DNA of 64,000 nt from a candidate division KSB1 bacterium (GCA_016214895.1 JACRMR010000023.1:1-64000), one strand, 5' to 3'. Positions 44,926 to 55,497 are shown, counted from the first letter of the stretch. Translations and numbers: made by a program. Notes: generated from the sequence alone by a model not told the origin.

Positions 44926-47900
44926 GTGAGAAAAACCGTAGCAATTTGTTGCCTGTTTGCGACAACCATGTTGACATCTGCAATCGTATGGGCAACGCCT
45001 TTGGGTGGATCTATCCCTGCCAATTTTCACCGCCTGACCGGTCCATCGGCGGCGGTCCCTTGCCCGACTGAACTAATCGACAGCAATCCGGAGGCCATCC
45101 GCCTCGGCTTTTACGATCCGCCGTTCACACGGCTGGGTATTGAGCTGGGCGGCCAATCGTATGTTGCGCTGCGCATGGACGGTGAAGGCTCCACTCTTTT
45201 GCCGGGTCAGCCAGACTTGCCGATGGTGAACCGCGTGCTCATGGTCAGTAATCATGGGCAAGTCGGGGTCCGTATAGTTTCCCAATCTTACCATGTGGAG
45301 TCGCTGGACGCACTTCCCGCGCCATTCGTTTCGCTGCAATCGAATGACGAAGAAAGCCGGATGTTGGTGACTCCCGATAGTCGAATCTATTCGACGGACG
45401 CGTGGTACCCCGCGGAAGTCGCCGCGGTGAGTACTCCGGCGACGTTTCGCGACCTGCGGATCGTCAACTTGTCGGTATTTCCAATTCAGGTGAATCCGGT
45501 CACGCGCGAGATTCGCGTGTACGACCAGTTGGAAGTAGCGGTGGAGAATCTGGGCGGAATCGGCGAGCACGAGATCGATCTCGTGCCGCAATCGATCACA
45601 CCCGGCTTCAAGAAGCTGTACTCGATGGTGACGAACTTCCGCGACAGCGCGTTGGACGCGTTGCCGGTAGTCCCGGGGAAGCAACTATTTATCTGTCCAG
45701 ACGGCACGACGCAGGCGACCACGCAGCTGCTCGTGGACTGGCGGCGGAAGAAGGGCAATGATGCCTATTTGACCACGGCAACGGCCATCGGCGGGAACGA
45801 TGCAGTCCTCATTCGGAACTACATAGTAACGGAATACAACAACAGCGGCGGCACTCTCGAATCCGTGTGTTTGGTGGGCGATCCGTCCGGTGGTGCGGGT
45901 TACAATCTCGCCACGCACGGCACGCAGCTCGACAACTTCTTCGGGACGTTGGGCACGGGACCGAATCCGGATCCGGTGCCGGACATCGGGGTCGGTCGTC
46001 TGCCGGTATTGGATGCCACTCAACTCGGGGCGATGGTCACGAAGACCGTCAACTACGAAGCGGATCCGTACGTCGCGGACACGACGTGGTTTCGTCGCGC
46101 GTGGTGCGCCGCGCACATTGCGACCATCGAATCCAACGCCTCGACGAAGCAGTACACGCGGCAGATCATGCTGCAACACGGCATGGATTCGGTCTACTTC
46201 AATATCATGACCAGCGACATGACCGCCGAGATCATGGCGCCGCGCATTGATCAGGGCGTGTGTGTGTTCAATCATCGCATGAGCTGGCTGTTTGAGATGG
46301 ATCCCATCGAGATCGACGGTCTGACTAACGGCCGCAAGTTGCCGTTTGTGATGACGGTCACCTGCGGAACCGGGACGTTTTCGGGCAGTGGTGATGTCCT
46401 GTCGGAAGCGTGGGTGCGCAAGGGTACGGCATCGACTCCAATCGGAGCGATCGGCGCGGTCGGGATGTCGGGTTCAGGAACGCACGTTGCGCAGAACAAC
46501 ATCGTTGATGCGGGCGTGATGCACGGCATCTTCTCGCTCGGTATTCGCGAACAGAGTCTGGCGCTGATTGCCGGCAAGCTGGCGCTCTATCAAACCTACT
46601 CAGGGCACGACGATGCCTCGGTGAACAACTTCTGCTACTGGGCAAACCTGATGGGCGATCCCGGAGTGGAACTCTTCACGCGCGTGCCACGCACGGCAGT
46701 GGTTACGCACCCCGCGTCCATTCCACTGAACACCAACAACGTCACCGTAACGGTCGCCGTCGGCGGCGGTTCGCCCGATCCCGGGGCCCTCGTCGGCCTG
46801 GTGAAGGGTACCGAGACGTTCGCCCGCGGCTACACGGATGAAAACGGCATCGTGAATCTCGCTGTGTCCACGCCGACCACCGGGACGATGATCATCACGG
46901 TAACCGGCCCCGGCATCGATACCTACAACGGCACGATCACCGTGGCCTCGGCTGCCGCCTCGCTCTCGTTCTTCAGCAACACGGTTGACGACGACAACTC
47001 AGGTGGCACGGTTGGCAACAGCAACGGCGTGCTCAACCCCGGCGAGACCATCGACCTGAATCTCCGGCTCACCAATAGCGGTACGACCTCTACGGTAACG
47101 GGCATCAGCGGGACGCTATCGTGCTCGCATCCGGGAGTTTCCGTGACGGGCGCGACGCGCGGCTATCCCAACATCGCGGTTGGCGCGAATGCGGCTCCGA
47201 CAACTCCGTTCCGGATTCAAACCGCACAGCTGTTCAACGCGGAGCCGATCTCGTTCTTCTTGACGACCACATCATCGGCCGGTACACAGGTCATTCGGCT
47301 CGATCTCACTCCGTCCAGCGGCGATGTGGCATTTGTCAGCAGTTCATTCCCCGACGGCAACAGTCGCGTCGATCCGGGCGACACGGGTCCGCTGACGGTG
47401 ACGATCAACAACTCCGGGGCCGTTGCTTTCACGAACGCCAGCGCGATCCTGCGCTCCTTGGACCCCGACATCACTGTCACGGATTCCCTTGGAACTTATG
47501 GCGCGGTCGCCAACGGCGCCAATGCCACGAACAGCGGCAACCCGTTCGCGCTGGTCGCCTCGGCACAGGCGCTCGGCGGGTCCACGGCGCGAATGCAATT
47601 GGTGCTGACCGACGTGACCGGCTTCCGTGATTCCGTGGAATTCCTGCAAAACGTCGGACTGGTGGCCACGACCTGTGCAACGGGTCCGGACGCCTACGGC
47701 TACTACGCGTTCGACAATACGGAAACCTCGCCGGCCAGCGCGGCGTGCCAGTATTTCTGGACCGAGATCAGCGGAGTCGGAACCAACCTCGGGATGACCG
47801 ATAACGCGCAGGATCAGGATCAGAGCGCGCTGCGCACGCTGCCGTTCACGTTCCGTTATTACGGAGTGGACTACACGCAGATTACGATCTGCTCGAATGG

Positions 47901-49767
47901 CTGGATCGCGTTCGGCGATCACACGGACATAACGGACTTCCGCAACTATCCGATCCCCGGCCCGCTCGGTCCGCCCGCGATGGTCGCCGCCTTCTGGGAT
48001 GACCTGGTGATTGGCGGAATCGCGAATCCGGGTGTGTGGATCTATCATGATGTGGCCAACGCTCAGTACATTGTGCAGTGGCGCGTCCAGACGCGATGCA
48101 CATTAGTGGATGAAGTCTTCCAGATCGTGCTCATGAATCCGGCGGTCTATCCCTCCGCCTCCGGCGACGGCAAGATTCTGATGCAGTACCAATCCGTTGC
48201 GCAGTCGAGTAACTGCACCGCGGTCGGCGGCGTCAACGACAACGAATACTCCACCACCGGAATCCAGAACGCGGACCATTCGGCGGGCCTCCAATATTGC
48301 TATTGGAATGTGTATGCACCGAGCGCCGCACCGCTGGCCGCGGGCCGCGCCGTCGTGTACACGACCGACCAGACCGGTAGTCTGATTGCGGACCTCACGT
48401 TGATCGCTCCGAACGGCGGCGAGCAGTGGTATGGCGCGGATGTCCGCGATATCGCGTGGCATCCCGGCGATGTCGGCGGCAACATCAGCATCGAGCTCTC
48501 GCGCAGTGGCACCGGCGGGCCGTGGGAACCGCTAACGGCTTCGACACCGAACGACGGTCTGTTCTCCTTTACCGTAACCGGGGCCGCGTCGAGCACCTGC
48601 CGTGTGCGTATTACGTCACTCTCTGACCCGTTGCAAACCGACGTTTCGGCGACGGACTTCTCGATCGCGGGACTGACCTTGTCGGCTCCCGACGGCGGAG
48701 ATTTCTGGTTCACGGGCGATACCCGCACGATTAGTTGGGTTCCCGCCGGCGTGGCGGGTAATATCCGCGTCGAACTTTCGCGGACCGGAAGCGGCGGTCC
48801 GTGGACGGTGCTGGATGCCGGGACGGCCAACGATGGGCTGTTTGACTGGGTAGTCGTCAGTCCGATTTCGACGGCCTGCCGGGTTCGCATCACGGCCGTG
48901 AACGATGGCGCTCAGACCGATGTCTCCGCGGCCGATTTCACGATTGCCACGTTGCAAACGATCTTAAGCGAGGGCTTCGAGAGTGGGGCACCGCTCTGGA
49001 CCCACGCGGCGAGCGGCGGCAGTTGGGTGGACCAGTGGCACATCTCCACGGAGCTCGCGCAGACCGGCACTCACTCGTACAAATGCGGAGATCCCAGTAC
49101 GGGAACCTATGCGGCCCTGAACGATGCGCTGCTGCTCTCACCGGTGCTGACGGCGCTCCCGGCGAACGCGACGCTAAGGTACTCCTACCAGATTGAGGCG
49201 GAGGTCTCGACCACGTTTCCCGACTCGGCGTACGATGGCGGTGTGCTCGAAGTCTCGGCCGACGGCGGCGCATTTACGCAGGTCTTCCCCACTGCCGGGT
49301 ACAATCGTCGCTTCCGGACGACGGCCGGCGGAGGCAATCCGTTCACCGGCCCGATGCCGGGACTGGCCTGTTACTCGGCCACGGTTTCGACCTGGACCAC
49401 GGAGTCGCTTGATCTGAATCCCTATGCCGGGCAAGATATCCAGCTTCGTTTTCGCTTCGGATCGGACGCGGGTGCTCATCGTGAGGGCTGGTATGTTGAC
49501 GATGTCTCCGTCACGGCCCCGCTGATCGCGCCTCCGCCGCCGACCGAGCCGATTTCCGTGACACTTTCCCGTCCCAGCGGTGGTCTGGTGACCCTGCACT
49601 GGGCCGATGACACGAATTACGGCTATAAGATTCTCTACTCGACGACTCCGGACGGACCGTGGACCTGGAATCCGGCCTGGGTGACGACGGGGAACAGCTT
49701 CGTGGTGCCGGACGGCATTGCCGAGGTAAGGCGCTTCTTCTATGTCATCGGTTGGGATGGGCAGTAG
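44926..49767 (+). CDS. Giant secreted C25-family (gingipain-like) protein, copy A
   Basis: About 1613 residues from GTG 44926, which has GGAG seven bases upstream and gives a compact signal peptide (ICCLFATTMLTSAIVWA); an ATG at 44902 is an alternative. A propeptide-like region is followed by the C25 homologue (~240-560: KQLFICPDG; SVCLVGDPSGGAGYN). Cys480 lies in VTCGTGTF, but the GHG His position is Ser453 in NHRMSW. Next come CARDB-like sandwiches (DDDNSGGTVGNSNGVLNPG), two ~95-residue Kre9/Knh1-like repeats (LIAPNGGEQW; LSAPDGGDFW), an immune-inhibitor-A/MAM-like lectin domain (~1350-1530) and an FN3-like C-terminus. There is no T9SS-type tail. It is a tandem paralogue of the next gene. 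Confidence 0.85.
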   Translation: MRKTVAICCLFATTMLTSAIVWATPLGGSIPANFHRLTGPSAAVPCPTELIDSNPEAIRLGFYDPPFTRLGIELGGQSYVALRMDGEGSTLLPGQPDLPMVNRVLMVSNHGQVGVRIVSQSYHVESLDALPAPFVSLQSNDEESRMLVTPDSRIYSTDAWYPAEVAAVSTPATFRDLRIVNLSVFPIQVNPVTREIRVYDQLEVAVENLGGIGEHEIDLVPQSITPGFKKLYSMVTNFRDSALDALPVVPGKQLFICPDGTTQATTQLLVDWRRKKGNDAYLTTATAIGGNDAVLIRNYIVTEYNNSGGTLESVCLVGDPSGGAGYNLATHGTQLDNFFGTLGTGPNPDPVPDIGVGRLPVLDATQLGAMVTKTVNYEADPYVADTTWFRRAWCAAHIATIESNASTKQYTRQIMLQHGMDSVYFNIMTSDMTAEIMAPRIDQGVCVFNHRMSWLFEMDPIEIDGLTNGRKLPFVMTVTCGTGTFSGSGDVLSEAWVRKGTASTPIGAIGAVGMSGSGTHVAQNNIVDAGVMHGIFSLGIREQSLALIAGKLALYQTYSGHDDASVNNFCYWANLMGDPGVELFTRVPRTAVVTHPASIPLNTNNVTVTVAVGGGSPDPGALVGLVKGTETFARGYTDENGIVNLAVSTPTTGTMIITVTGPGIDTYNGTITVASAAASLSFFSNTVDDDNSGGTVGNSNGVLNPGETIDLNLRLTNSGTTSTVTGISGTLSCSHPGVSVTGATRGYPNIAVGANAAPTTPFRIQTAQLFNAEPISFFLTTTSSAGTQVIRLDLTPSSGDVAFVSSSFPDGNSRVDPGDTGPLTVTINNSGAVAFTNASAILRSLDPDITVTDSLGTYGAVANGANATNSGNPFALVASAQALGGSTARMQLVLTDVTGFRDSVEFLQNVGLVATTCATGPDAYGYYAFDNTETSPASAACQYFWTEISGVGTNLGMTDNAQDQDQSALRTLPFTFRYYGVDYTQITICSNGWIAFGDHTDITDFRNYPIPGPLGPPAMVAAFWDDLVIGGIANPGVWIYHDVANAQYIVQWRVQTRCTLVDEVFQIVLMNPAVYPSASGDGKILMQYQSVAQSSNCTAVGGVNDNEYSTTGIQNADHSAGLQYCYWNVYAPSAAPLAAGRAVVYTTDQTGSLIADLTLIAPNGGEQWYGADVRDIAWHPGDVGGNISIELSRSGTGGPWEPLTASTPNDGLFSFTVTGAASSTCRVRITSLSDPLQTDVSATDFSIAGLTLSAPDGGDFWFTGDTRTISWVPAGVAGNIRVELSRTGSGGPWTVLDAGTANDGLFDWVVVSPISTACRVRITAVNDGAQTDVSAADFTIATLQTILSEGFESGAPLWTHAASGGSWVDQWHISTELAQTGTHSYKCGDPSTGTYAALNDALLLSPVLTALPANATLRYSYQIEAEVSTTFPDSAYDGGVLEVSADGGAFTQVFPTAGYNRRFRTTAGGGNPFTGPMPGLACYSATVSTWTTESLDLNPYAGQDIQLRFRFGSDAGAHREGWYVDDVSVTAPLIAPPPPTEPISVTLSRPSGGLVTLHWADDTNYGYKILYSTTPDGPWTWNPAWVTTGNSFVVPDGIAEVRRFFYVIGWDGQ

Positions 49768-49796
49768 GCGACGCGGATCACCCCTATGATTCCCGG

Positions 49797-49831
49797 GCGG
49801 CCGGGGCCAAATGGCCCTGGCCGCTTTGTTT
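49797..49831 (+). terminator. Rho-independent terminator of C25 copy A
   Basis: GCGGCCGGGGCC pairs with GGCCCTGGCCGC (one mismatch) around AAAT, followed by TTTGTTT. Confidence 0.8.
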
Positions 49832-49957
49832 CAGCCTGCACGGTAGGTGATTCATGTCTCATTCAGCTCCGAGAATATTCTCCAACTCCCGTCGGCAGCT
49901 ACTGCAATTTGTGCATTAGTACGCATTTACCGAGTGTGACAAATCGGTCGCTTGCGG

Positions 49958-49997
49958 TTGATTCACAGTCAAAAACCACGTAAATTAGCACTGCTAA
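49958..49997 (+). promoter_or_regulatory. Promoter of C25 copy B with overlapping palindrome
   Basis: TTGATT (49958-49963), 17 bp, then TAAATT (49981-49986). A perfect palindrome TTAGCACTGCTAA (49985-49997) overlaps the end of the -10 box and the likely start site, a classic repressor-operator position. Confidence 0.55.
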
Positions 49998-50062
49998 ATG
50001 TAGCTATATCACTTGTGTAACGCAGTGCAACTTGGCGTTTTGAGGTTAGGAGAAGCACCCCA

Positions 50063-53000
50063 ATGAGTTTTCGGCGACAGTTTGACCAGCTCGGACAGAT
50101 TAGCCTGATACTTGCCGTGCTGGTAGCAATTTGCTTAGTCCCCGGCAGTTATGCCGCGGAAACCGGTTCGCAGACTTCGGTCCGACCGGTCATGGTACCT
50201 GCCAATTTCAATCAGCTTGCAGGCCCGCAGGCGGTGGTTCGCATGCCGCAGGAGATGCTGGATCCGAGCCCGGCAGCGGTCCGACTGAGGTTCTATGATC
50301 CTCCCGTGGAGTACGGTACCGCGGAGGTGGGCGGCGAGACGTACCAGACCATGCAGATGCTCGGCGAGGCCAATACGCTCGAACCGGGCTTTCCCGATGT
50401 TCCGCGTATAGCCCGGCTCTTGATGGTCGATCGCACGGGGAATGTGGACCTGACGATTCTGAATCAGCAATTCCACATTGAGCAGGGCGGCGTTCCCGCT
50501 CCGGTGCAACCGCTGCAAGGCGACAATGGCTATGAGCCGTCCGTCCCGGTGCTTCCGGCGGACGAGATTTACGCGAACAACGACTGGTATCCGGCGCAGA
50601 TCGCGACGATCTCGGAGCCGATGACGCTGCGCGACATCCGGTTCGTGATTCTCAACATCTTCCCGGTGCAGGTCAATCCGGTGACGGGCGAGCGCCGCGT
50701 GTATGACGATCTCGAAGTGATCGTCGAGAATGTCGGCGGTACCGGTCCGAACGAGATCCTGTTTGTCCCCACCTCGATTTCGCCTTCGTTCAAGAAGATG
50801 TACAGCATGTTCGAGAACTTCGAGGACAGCGCGATCGACGCGCTTCCCGTATTCCCGGGCAATATGCTGATCTTCTGTTCGACGGATGCGACGGTGATCA
50901 GCAATGTGGGCGAACTGGCCCAGTGGAAGAAACTGAAGGGGATCGACGTATCGGTCCGTTCAGGGACGTGGACGACGCAGGCGATCAGGGACACGATCAC
51001 CGCGGTCTATAATCAGACCGGCGGGAAGTTGGAATACGTCTGTCTCGTTGGCGATCCGGACAATGGCAGCGGCGCGTACTACGTGCCAACGCACTGGACG
51101 GGTTCCGAGAGCTCGTCGCAGTGGGACAATTACTACGGCACCCTGAGCTCCGGCGGGCCGAATCCCGACCCGGTACCCGACGTCGCGGTGGGTCGTCTCA
51201 GCAACATCGAGACCAGCGATGCGTTGGTAGGAATCATCCGCAAGACGACACGGTACGAAGCCGCGCCCTCAATGGCTCCGGATAGCGGCTGGTTCACCCG
51301 CGCATGGTGTGCTTCCAATACGGGCCACATCGCCTCGAACCCCTCGACAAAAGAGTACACGCGTCAGATCATGCTGCAACACGGCGTGAACACGGTGTAT
51401 TGGAACGTTTATGGCAGCAGCGGTGTCACGGCGGACCTCGCCGCCCGGATCGGCAGCGGAATCAGCGTGTTCAATTACCGCCTGTCCTATATCGGCGAGT
51501 TCGGCCCGGCTGATATTACGACCTCAACGGTTCCGGCGGACCCGCGGACTCCGTTTGTGATGGTGGTCACGTGCGGCACGGGCAGTTTCCAGACCGGCGA
51601 GTCGCTGTCCGAGCGCTGGTTGAAACCGCCGGCCCAAACCACGTCAAATCCCGCGGGTGCGATTGGCTGCGTGGGTGTCGCCACCTTGAGCACGAGCGTG
51701 CCCTACAATAACGTCATCGACGCGGGTGCAATGTACGCTCTCTACGGCCTTGATCTCGAAGAGCAGGGCCCCTTGTTGGTGGCGGCCAAGCTGCAGCTGT
51801 ACTTGAACTACTGGAACGTTGGCCATAGCGGGCAGGTCCAGCAGTTCAGCTACTGGTCGAACCTGATGGGTGATCCGTCCGTTCCGATCTGGATCAAGCA
51901 GCCACTTTCGGCGGTCGTAACCAAGCCGACGTCGATTGCCGTCGGCGCGAACAACGTGGCGATCTCGGTTGCGGACGCCTCCCATGGCACGCCGGTCAAC
52001 GGGGCGCTCGTCTGTCTCGAAAAAGGGTCGTGGTCTTCGCCCGAATCGTGGACTCGCGGCTATACGAGCGGACTCGGCGCCATCAACCTGCCGGTGACGA
52101 TCACGACGACCGGCTACCTGTACGTGACGATCACCAAGGATGACCTGCGGACGGTTCGCGATTCGATTCTGGTGAACGCCGCCTCGGGTCTGGCCTACAA
52201 CAGCCGCACGGTTGACGACGACAACAGCGGTGGGACGATCGGCAACAGCAACGGCGTGTTGAATCCGGGCGAGACGATTGATCTCTCCATCGGCATTCAC
52301 AACTACAATGGTAGCACGATCAGCGGCATTTCCGGGACGCTTTCCACTTCGTCTCCGGGAATCACGATCACGCAAGGCGTGAGCGCCTATGCCAACATCG
52401 CCGCCGGCGGCAACGGGACGAACTCGACGCCATTCCGCTTTACCGTAAGTTCCGTCTTCAATGGCGAGCCGGTCTCACTCTACTTGTCTCTGACCAGTGG
52501 CTCGGGCAGTTTCTACCTCCGCCTCGACTTCACGCCCGCATCCGGTGATGTGACGTATGTGAGTAACGTTTACTCCGGGCCGGGCGGCAGCTACGACCCG
52601 GGTGAAAGCGGGAACGTGACGGTGACCTTCCAGAATTCCGGTGCCGCGCTGCAATCGCTGATTTCGGCGCAGGGCATCCTGCGCTCCCTCGACCCCTACG
52701 TGATTGTCAACGACTCGCTGGGCGCGTACGGCACGGTCACGGCCGGGTCCAATGCCACAAACAGCGGCGACCCCTACAATGTTACCTTGAGCAGCCAGTC
52801 GTTCAACGGTCGCGTGGCCCGGATGCAGCTGGTCGTACATGACAACAATGGGTTCCGCGATAGCACGAACTTCTCGATCACGATCGGCACCGCGAGCAGT
52901 ACCAGCCCCTCCGGACCGGATGCTTACGGATACTACGCTTACGATAACACGGAGACTCAGCCCGCGGGCATCGCGTCCACATATAGCTGGATCGAAATCG

Positions 53001-55231
53001 CGCCCGGTCTCGGCGGTTCCGGTACGTCGTTCAATTGGGACGACCAGCTGGAAGACGGCGACGACTACGGTGTCTTGACACTGCCGTTCACAGCCCGCAT
53101 GTACGGGCAGACGTTCGTGCCGTCGCAGATCACGGTTTGCGACAACGGCTGGCTGGCCTTCGGTAACTATGCGATGTGGGACTACCGCAACTATCGCATG
53201 GGCACGCCGATTGGACCGCCCTACATGGTCGCGGCGTACTGGGACGATCTCGAAGTCCAGTCCGGCGGGAACATGAACGTGTTCTACTACTACGATCCTG
53301 CCAATCACTGGTATGTCGTCGAGTGGCTCGCGCGCACGCAGTACACGAATGTGACGGAGAATTTCGAGGTCATCATCTACGACCCGGCTTACTATCCGTC
53401 GGTCACCGGTGACTGCAAGATCAAGGTCCAGTACCAGACGGTGAATCTCAGCGCGAATTCCAACACCAACGACAACGATTACGCGTCGATCGGCATTCAG
53501 GACGGCGATCACGCGGTTGGCCTCGATTACTACTACTGGAATGAGCTCTTGTCCCTGCATCCCGGTGCGGCCACCATCGCTGCCGGTCGTTCGATCATGT
53601 ACACCACGGATGCGACCGGCCAGTTGAATCCGATCGTGACGGTCAACACTCCGAACGGCGGCGAGACGTTCTACATCGGTCAGAGTTACAACGTGCTTTG
53701 GTCAACGTCCGCGATCTCCGGGAACATGAATGTCTATCTGAACCGCGCCTATCCCGGTCCGACGTGGGAAACGCTGTTCAGCAACACGCCGAACGACGGC
53801 CTGCAAGCATGGACGGCGGCCGGCTCGCCGACGACGGCGGCGCGCATTCGCGTCACCAGTGTATCGACACCTTCGGCCGGCGACACGTCGAACGCCAACT
53901 TCACGATCGCGGCACCGACGGCCCAGATCACGCAGCCCAACGGCGGTGAATTCTTGTCGATTGGTGATCCCTACTCCATTCAGTACGTCTCAACCGGTCT
54001 GGGTGCGGCGACGGTTTCGATCAACCGCAACTATCCGGCCGGCTCGTGGGACGTGATCGATGCTGCCGCGGCGGGCGACGTGTACTGGGTCATCACGGGA
54101 CCGGGAACTTCGAACGCCCGCATTCGCGTGATCGGCAACGCGGCCCCCGCTTACGGCGACACCTCGGACGCGAATTTCACGATCGGCCTGGCGCCGACCC
54201 TGAGCCACGATCAGCATCCGGACGGTGCCCCGGGCGCCGCGACCTTCACCGCCTTGGTGACGGACGATGCGGGCGGATTTGTGACGAAACTCTTCTATCG
54301 CGTGGTCGGCGCGGCGAACTTCGACTCCCTGACGTTCACGAGCACGGGCAATCCTGACGAGTTCTCGGCGGTGACCCCCGTTCTCGCGGCGGGCTACTAT
54401 GAGTACTTCGTCCGTTGTACCGATGCGCAGAATCTGTCCGTGTATGAGCCGAGCACGGGTACGCACACGTTCGACCTCGCGGAGCTCAGCACTGCGGTGA
54501 TCTTTTACGATGACGGCGGCGCCGAGAATTACAACTGGGTGGACGGCATCGGGTTCAAGTGGGCGGTCAAGTTTGACGCTCCCTCCTACCCTTACGCGCT
54601 GTGCAACGCGAAGTTCGCCGTTTGTCCGACCGCACCTCAGACCGGCCATCAGGCGGCGCGTGTGACCGTGTATTCGGCTGATGGACCCGGCGGCTTGCCC
54701 GGCACGATCCTGTTCAGCGATACGTCCGGCGCAGCCGGCAATATCATCGGCGGTCTTCCCGCGGGTGCCGCATGGGCTGACGTGGTCACGCGGCTGAGCA
54801 ATAGCTGTCTGACGATCAACTCCGCATTCTATATCGCTGTGGAAAATGTCGAGCCGCGTCTGAAGCCCGATGCCTTCGCCACGGACACGAGCGTGACCCG
54901 CGCGGGCCGCTCTTACTTCTGGGACGAATGCGACGGGCAGTGGTTCATTGAATCGTCCGGCGACATCAACGCCCGTCCGGGCGACCGCATGATCCGGGCT
55001 GCGGGCTGGACGGTCACACCGCCCACGATCACGGTGATCAAGAACGGCAGCAACGCCAGCTTGAACTGGACGGCCACCGGTGCCCCCTATTACAAGGTGT
55101 ACGCGGCGACGACGTTGACGGGCGGTTATGCCTACATCGGATCAACCAGTACCAACAGCTACAACGATCCGACGCCGTGGGTTGCAAACGCGAATCGGTT
55201 CTATCAGGTCACGAGTAGCGACGCGCCGTAG
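50063..55231 (+). CDS. Giant secreted C25-family (gingipain-like) protein, copy B
   Basis: A 1722-residue paralogue of the preceding gene, starting at ATG with AGGAGA nine bases upstream. The hydrophobic segment LILAVLVAICLVPGSYA is the signal peptide. The C25 homologue (~255-600) has Cys504 in VTCGTGSF, while the GHG His position is Ser475 in NYRLSY. It shares the DDDNSGG and VLNPGETIDLS sandwiches and two Kre9-like repeats (VNTPNGGETF; ITQPNGGEFL) with copy A. It then differs in having a domain around residues 1490-1640 (DDGGAENYNWVDGIGFKW). The FN3-like C-terminus (YYKVYAATTLTGGYAYIG) matches copy A. No membrane anchor or T9SS tail is visible. Confidence 0.85.
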   Translation: MSFRRQFDQLGQISLILAVLVAICLVPGSYAAETGSQTSVRPVMVPANFNQLAGPQAVVRMPQEMLDPSPAAVRLRFYDPPVEYGTAEVGGETYQTMQMLGEANTLEPGFPDVPRIARLLMVDRTGNVDLTILNQQFHIEQGGVPAPVQPLQGDNGYEPSVPVLPADEIYANNDWYPAQIATISEPMTLRDIRFVILNIFPVQVNPVTGERRVYDDLEVIVENVGGTGPNEILFVPTSISPSFKKMYSMFENFEDSAIDALPVFPGNMLIFCSTDATVISNVGELAQWKKLKGIDVSVRSGTWTTQAIRDTITAVYNQTGGKLEYVCLVGDPDNGSGAYYVPTHWTGSESSSQWDNYYGTLSSGGPNPDPVPDVAVGRLSNIETSDALVGIIRKTTRYEAAPSMAPDSGWFTRAWCASNTGHIASNPSTKEYTRQIMLQHGVNTVYWNVYGSSGVTADLAARIGSGISVFNYRLSYIGEFGPADITTSTVPADPRTPFVMVVTCGTGSFQTGESLSERWLKPPAQTTSNPAGAIGCVGVATLSTSVPYNNVIDAGAMYALYGLDLEEQGPLLVAAKLQLYLNYWNVGHSGQVQQFSYWSNLMGDPSVPIWIKQPLSAVVTKPTSIAVGANNVAISVADASHGTPVNGALVCLEKGSWSSPESWTRGYTSGLGAINLPVTITTTGYLYVTITKDDLRTVRDSILVNAASGLAYNSRTVDDDNSGGTIGNSNGVLNPGETIDLSIGIHNYNGSTISGISGTLSTSSPGITITQGVSAYANIAAGGNGTNSTPFRFTVSSVFNGEPVSLYLSLTSGSGSFYLRLDFTPASGDVTYVSNVYSGPGGSYDPGESGNVTVTFQNSGAALQSLISAQGILRSLDPYVIVNDSLGAYGTVTAGSNATNSGDPYNVTLSSQSFNGRVARMQLVVHDNNGFRDSTNFSITIGTASSTSPSGPDAYGYYAYDNTETQPAGIASTYSWIEIAPGLGGSGTSFNWDDQLEDGDDYGVLTLPFTARMYGQTFVPSQITVCDNGWLAFGNYAMWDYRNYRMGTPIGPPYMVAAYWDDLEVQSGGNMNVFYYYDPANHWYVVEWLARTQYTNVTENFEVIIYDPAYYPSVTGDCKIKVQYQTVNLSANSNTNDNDYASIGIQDGDHAVGLDYYYWNELLSLHPGAATIAAGRSIMYTTDATGQLNPIVTVNTPNGGETFYIGQSYNVLWSTSAISGNMNVYLNRAYPGPTWETLFSNTPNDGLQAWTAAGSPTTAARIRVTSVSTPSAGDTSNANFTIAAPTAQITQPNGGEFLSIGDPYSIQYVSTGLGAATVSINRNYPAGSWDVIDAAAAGDVYWVITGPGTSNARIRVIGNAAPAYGDTSDANFTIGLAPTLSHDQHPDGAPGAATFTALVTDDAGGFVTKLFYRVVGAANFDSLTFTSTGNPDEFSAVTPVLAAGYYEYFVRCTDAQNLSVYEPSTGTHTFDLAELSTAVIFYDDGGAENYNWVDGIGFKWAVKFDAPSYPYALCNAKFAVCPTAPQTGHQAARVTVYSADGPGGLPGTILFSDTSGAAGNIIGGLPAGAAWADVVTRLSNSCLTINSAFYIAVENVEPRLKPDAFATDTSVTRAGRSYFWDECDGQWFIESSGDINARPGDRMIRAAGWTVTPPTITVIKNGSNASLNWTATGAPYYKVYAATTLTGGYAYIGSTSTNSYNDPTPWVANANRFYQVTSSDAP

Positions 55232-55256
55232 GCGCCGCGCCTCTCCTTCTCGACAG

Positions 55257-55290
55257 CAAGGCCGGCCCGCGGGGGTCGGCCTTGTTGATT
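55257..55290 (+). terminator. Rho-independent terminator of C25 copy B
   Basis: CAAGGCCG (55257-55264) pairs with CGGCCTTG (55277-55284), followed by a T-rich stretch TTGATT. Confidence 0.7.
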
Positions 55291-55416
55291 CCTGCCCTCT
55301 GAATGTGTAAATTAGACCTCCTTGGTCCGATTCGCCTCGAGGGCGCGCTCCATGCATCGCATTGTGATCCGTGGAGATTTCGTGATCTGGCGAGGGTCGC
55401 GGCGGGGAGGTTAGAG

Positions 55417-55445
55417 TGGAAAAATCGGCGGCAATCGCTTATATT
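55417..55445 (+). promoter_or_regulatory. Putative promoter of the peroxiredoxin
   Basis: TGGAAA (55417-55422), 17 bp, then TATATT (55440-55445), about 50 bp upstream of the ATG. Confidence 0.5.
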
Positions 55446-55497
55446 GCGGGCATTAGCAGGCAATTAACCACCGGCTCTGCCGGACGAGGAAACAGAT

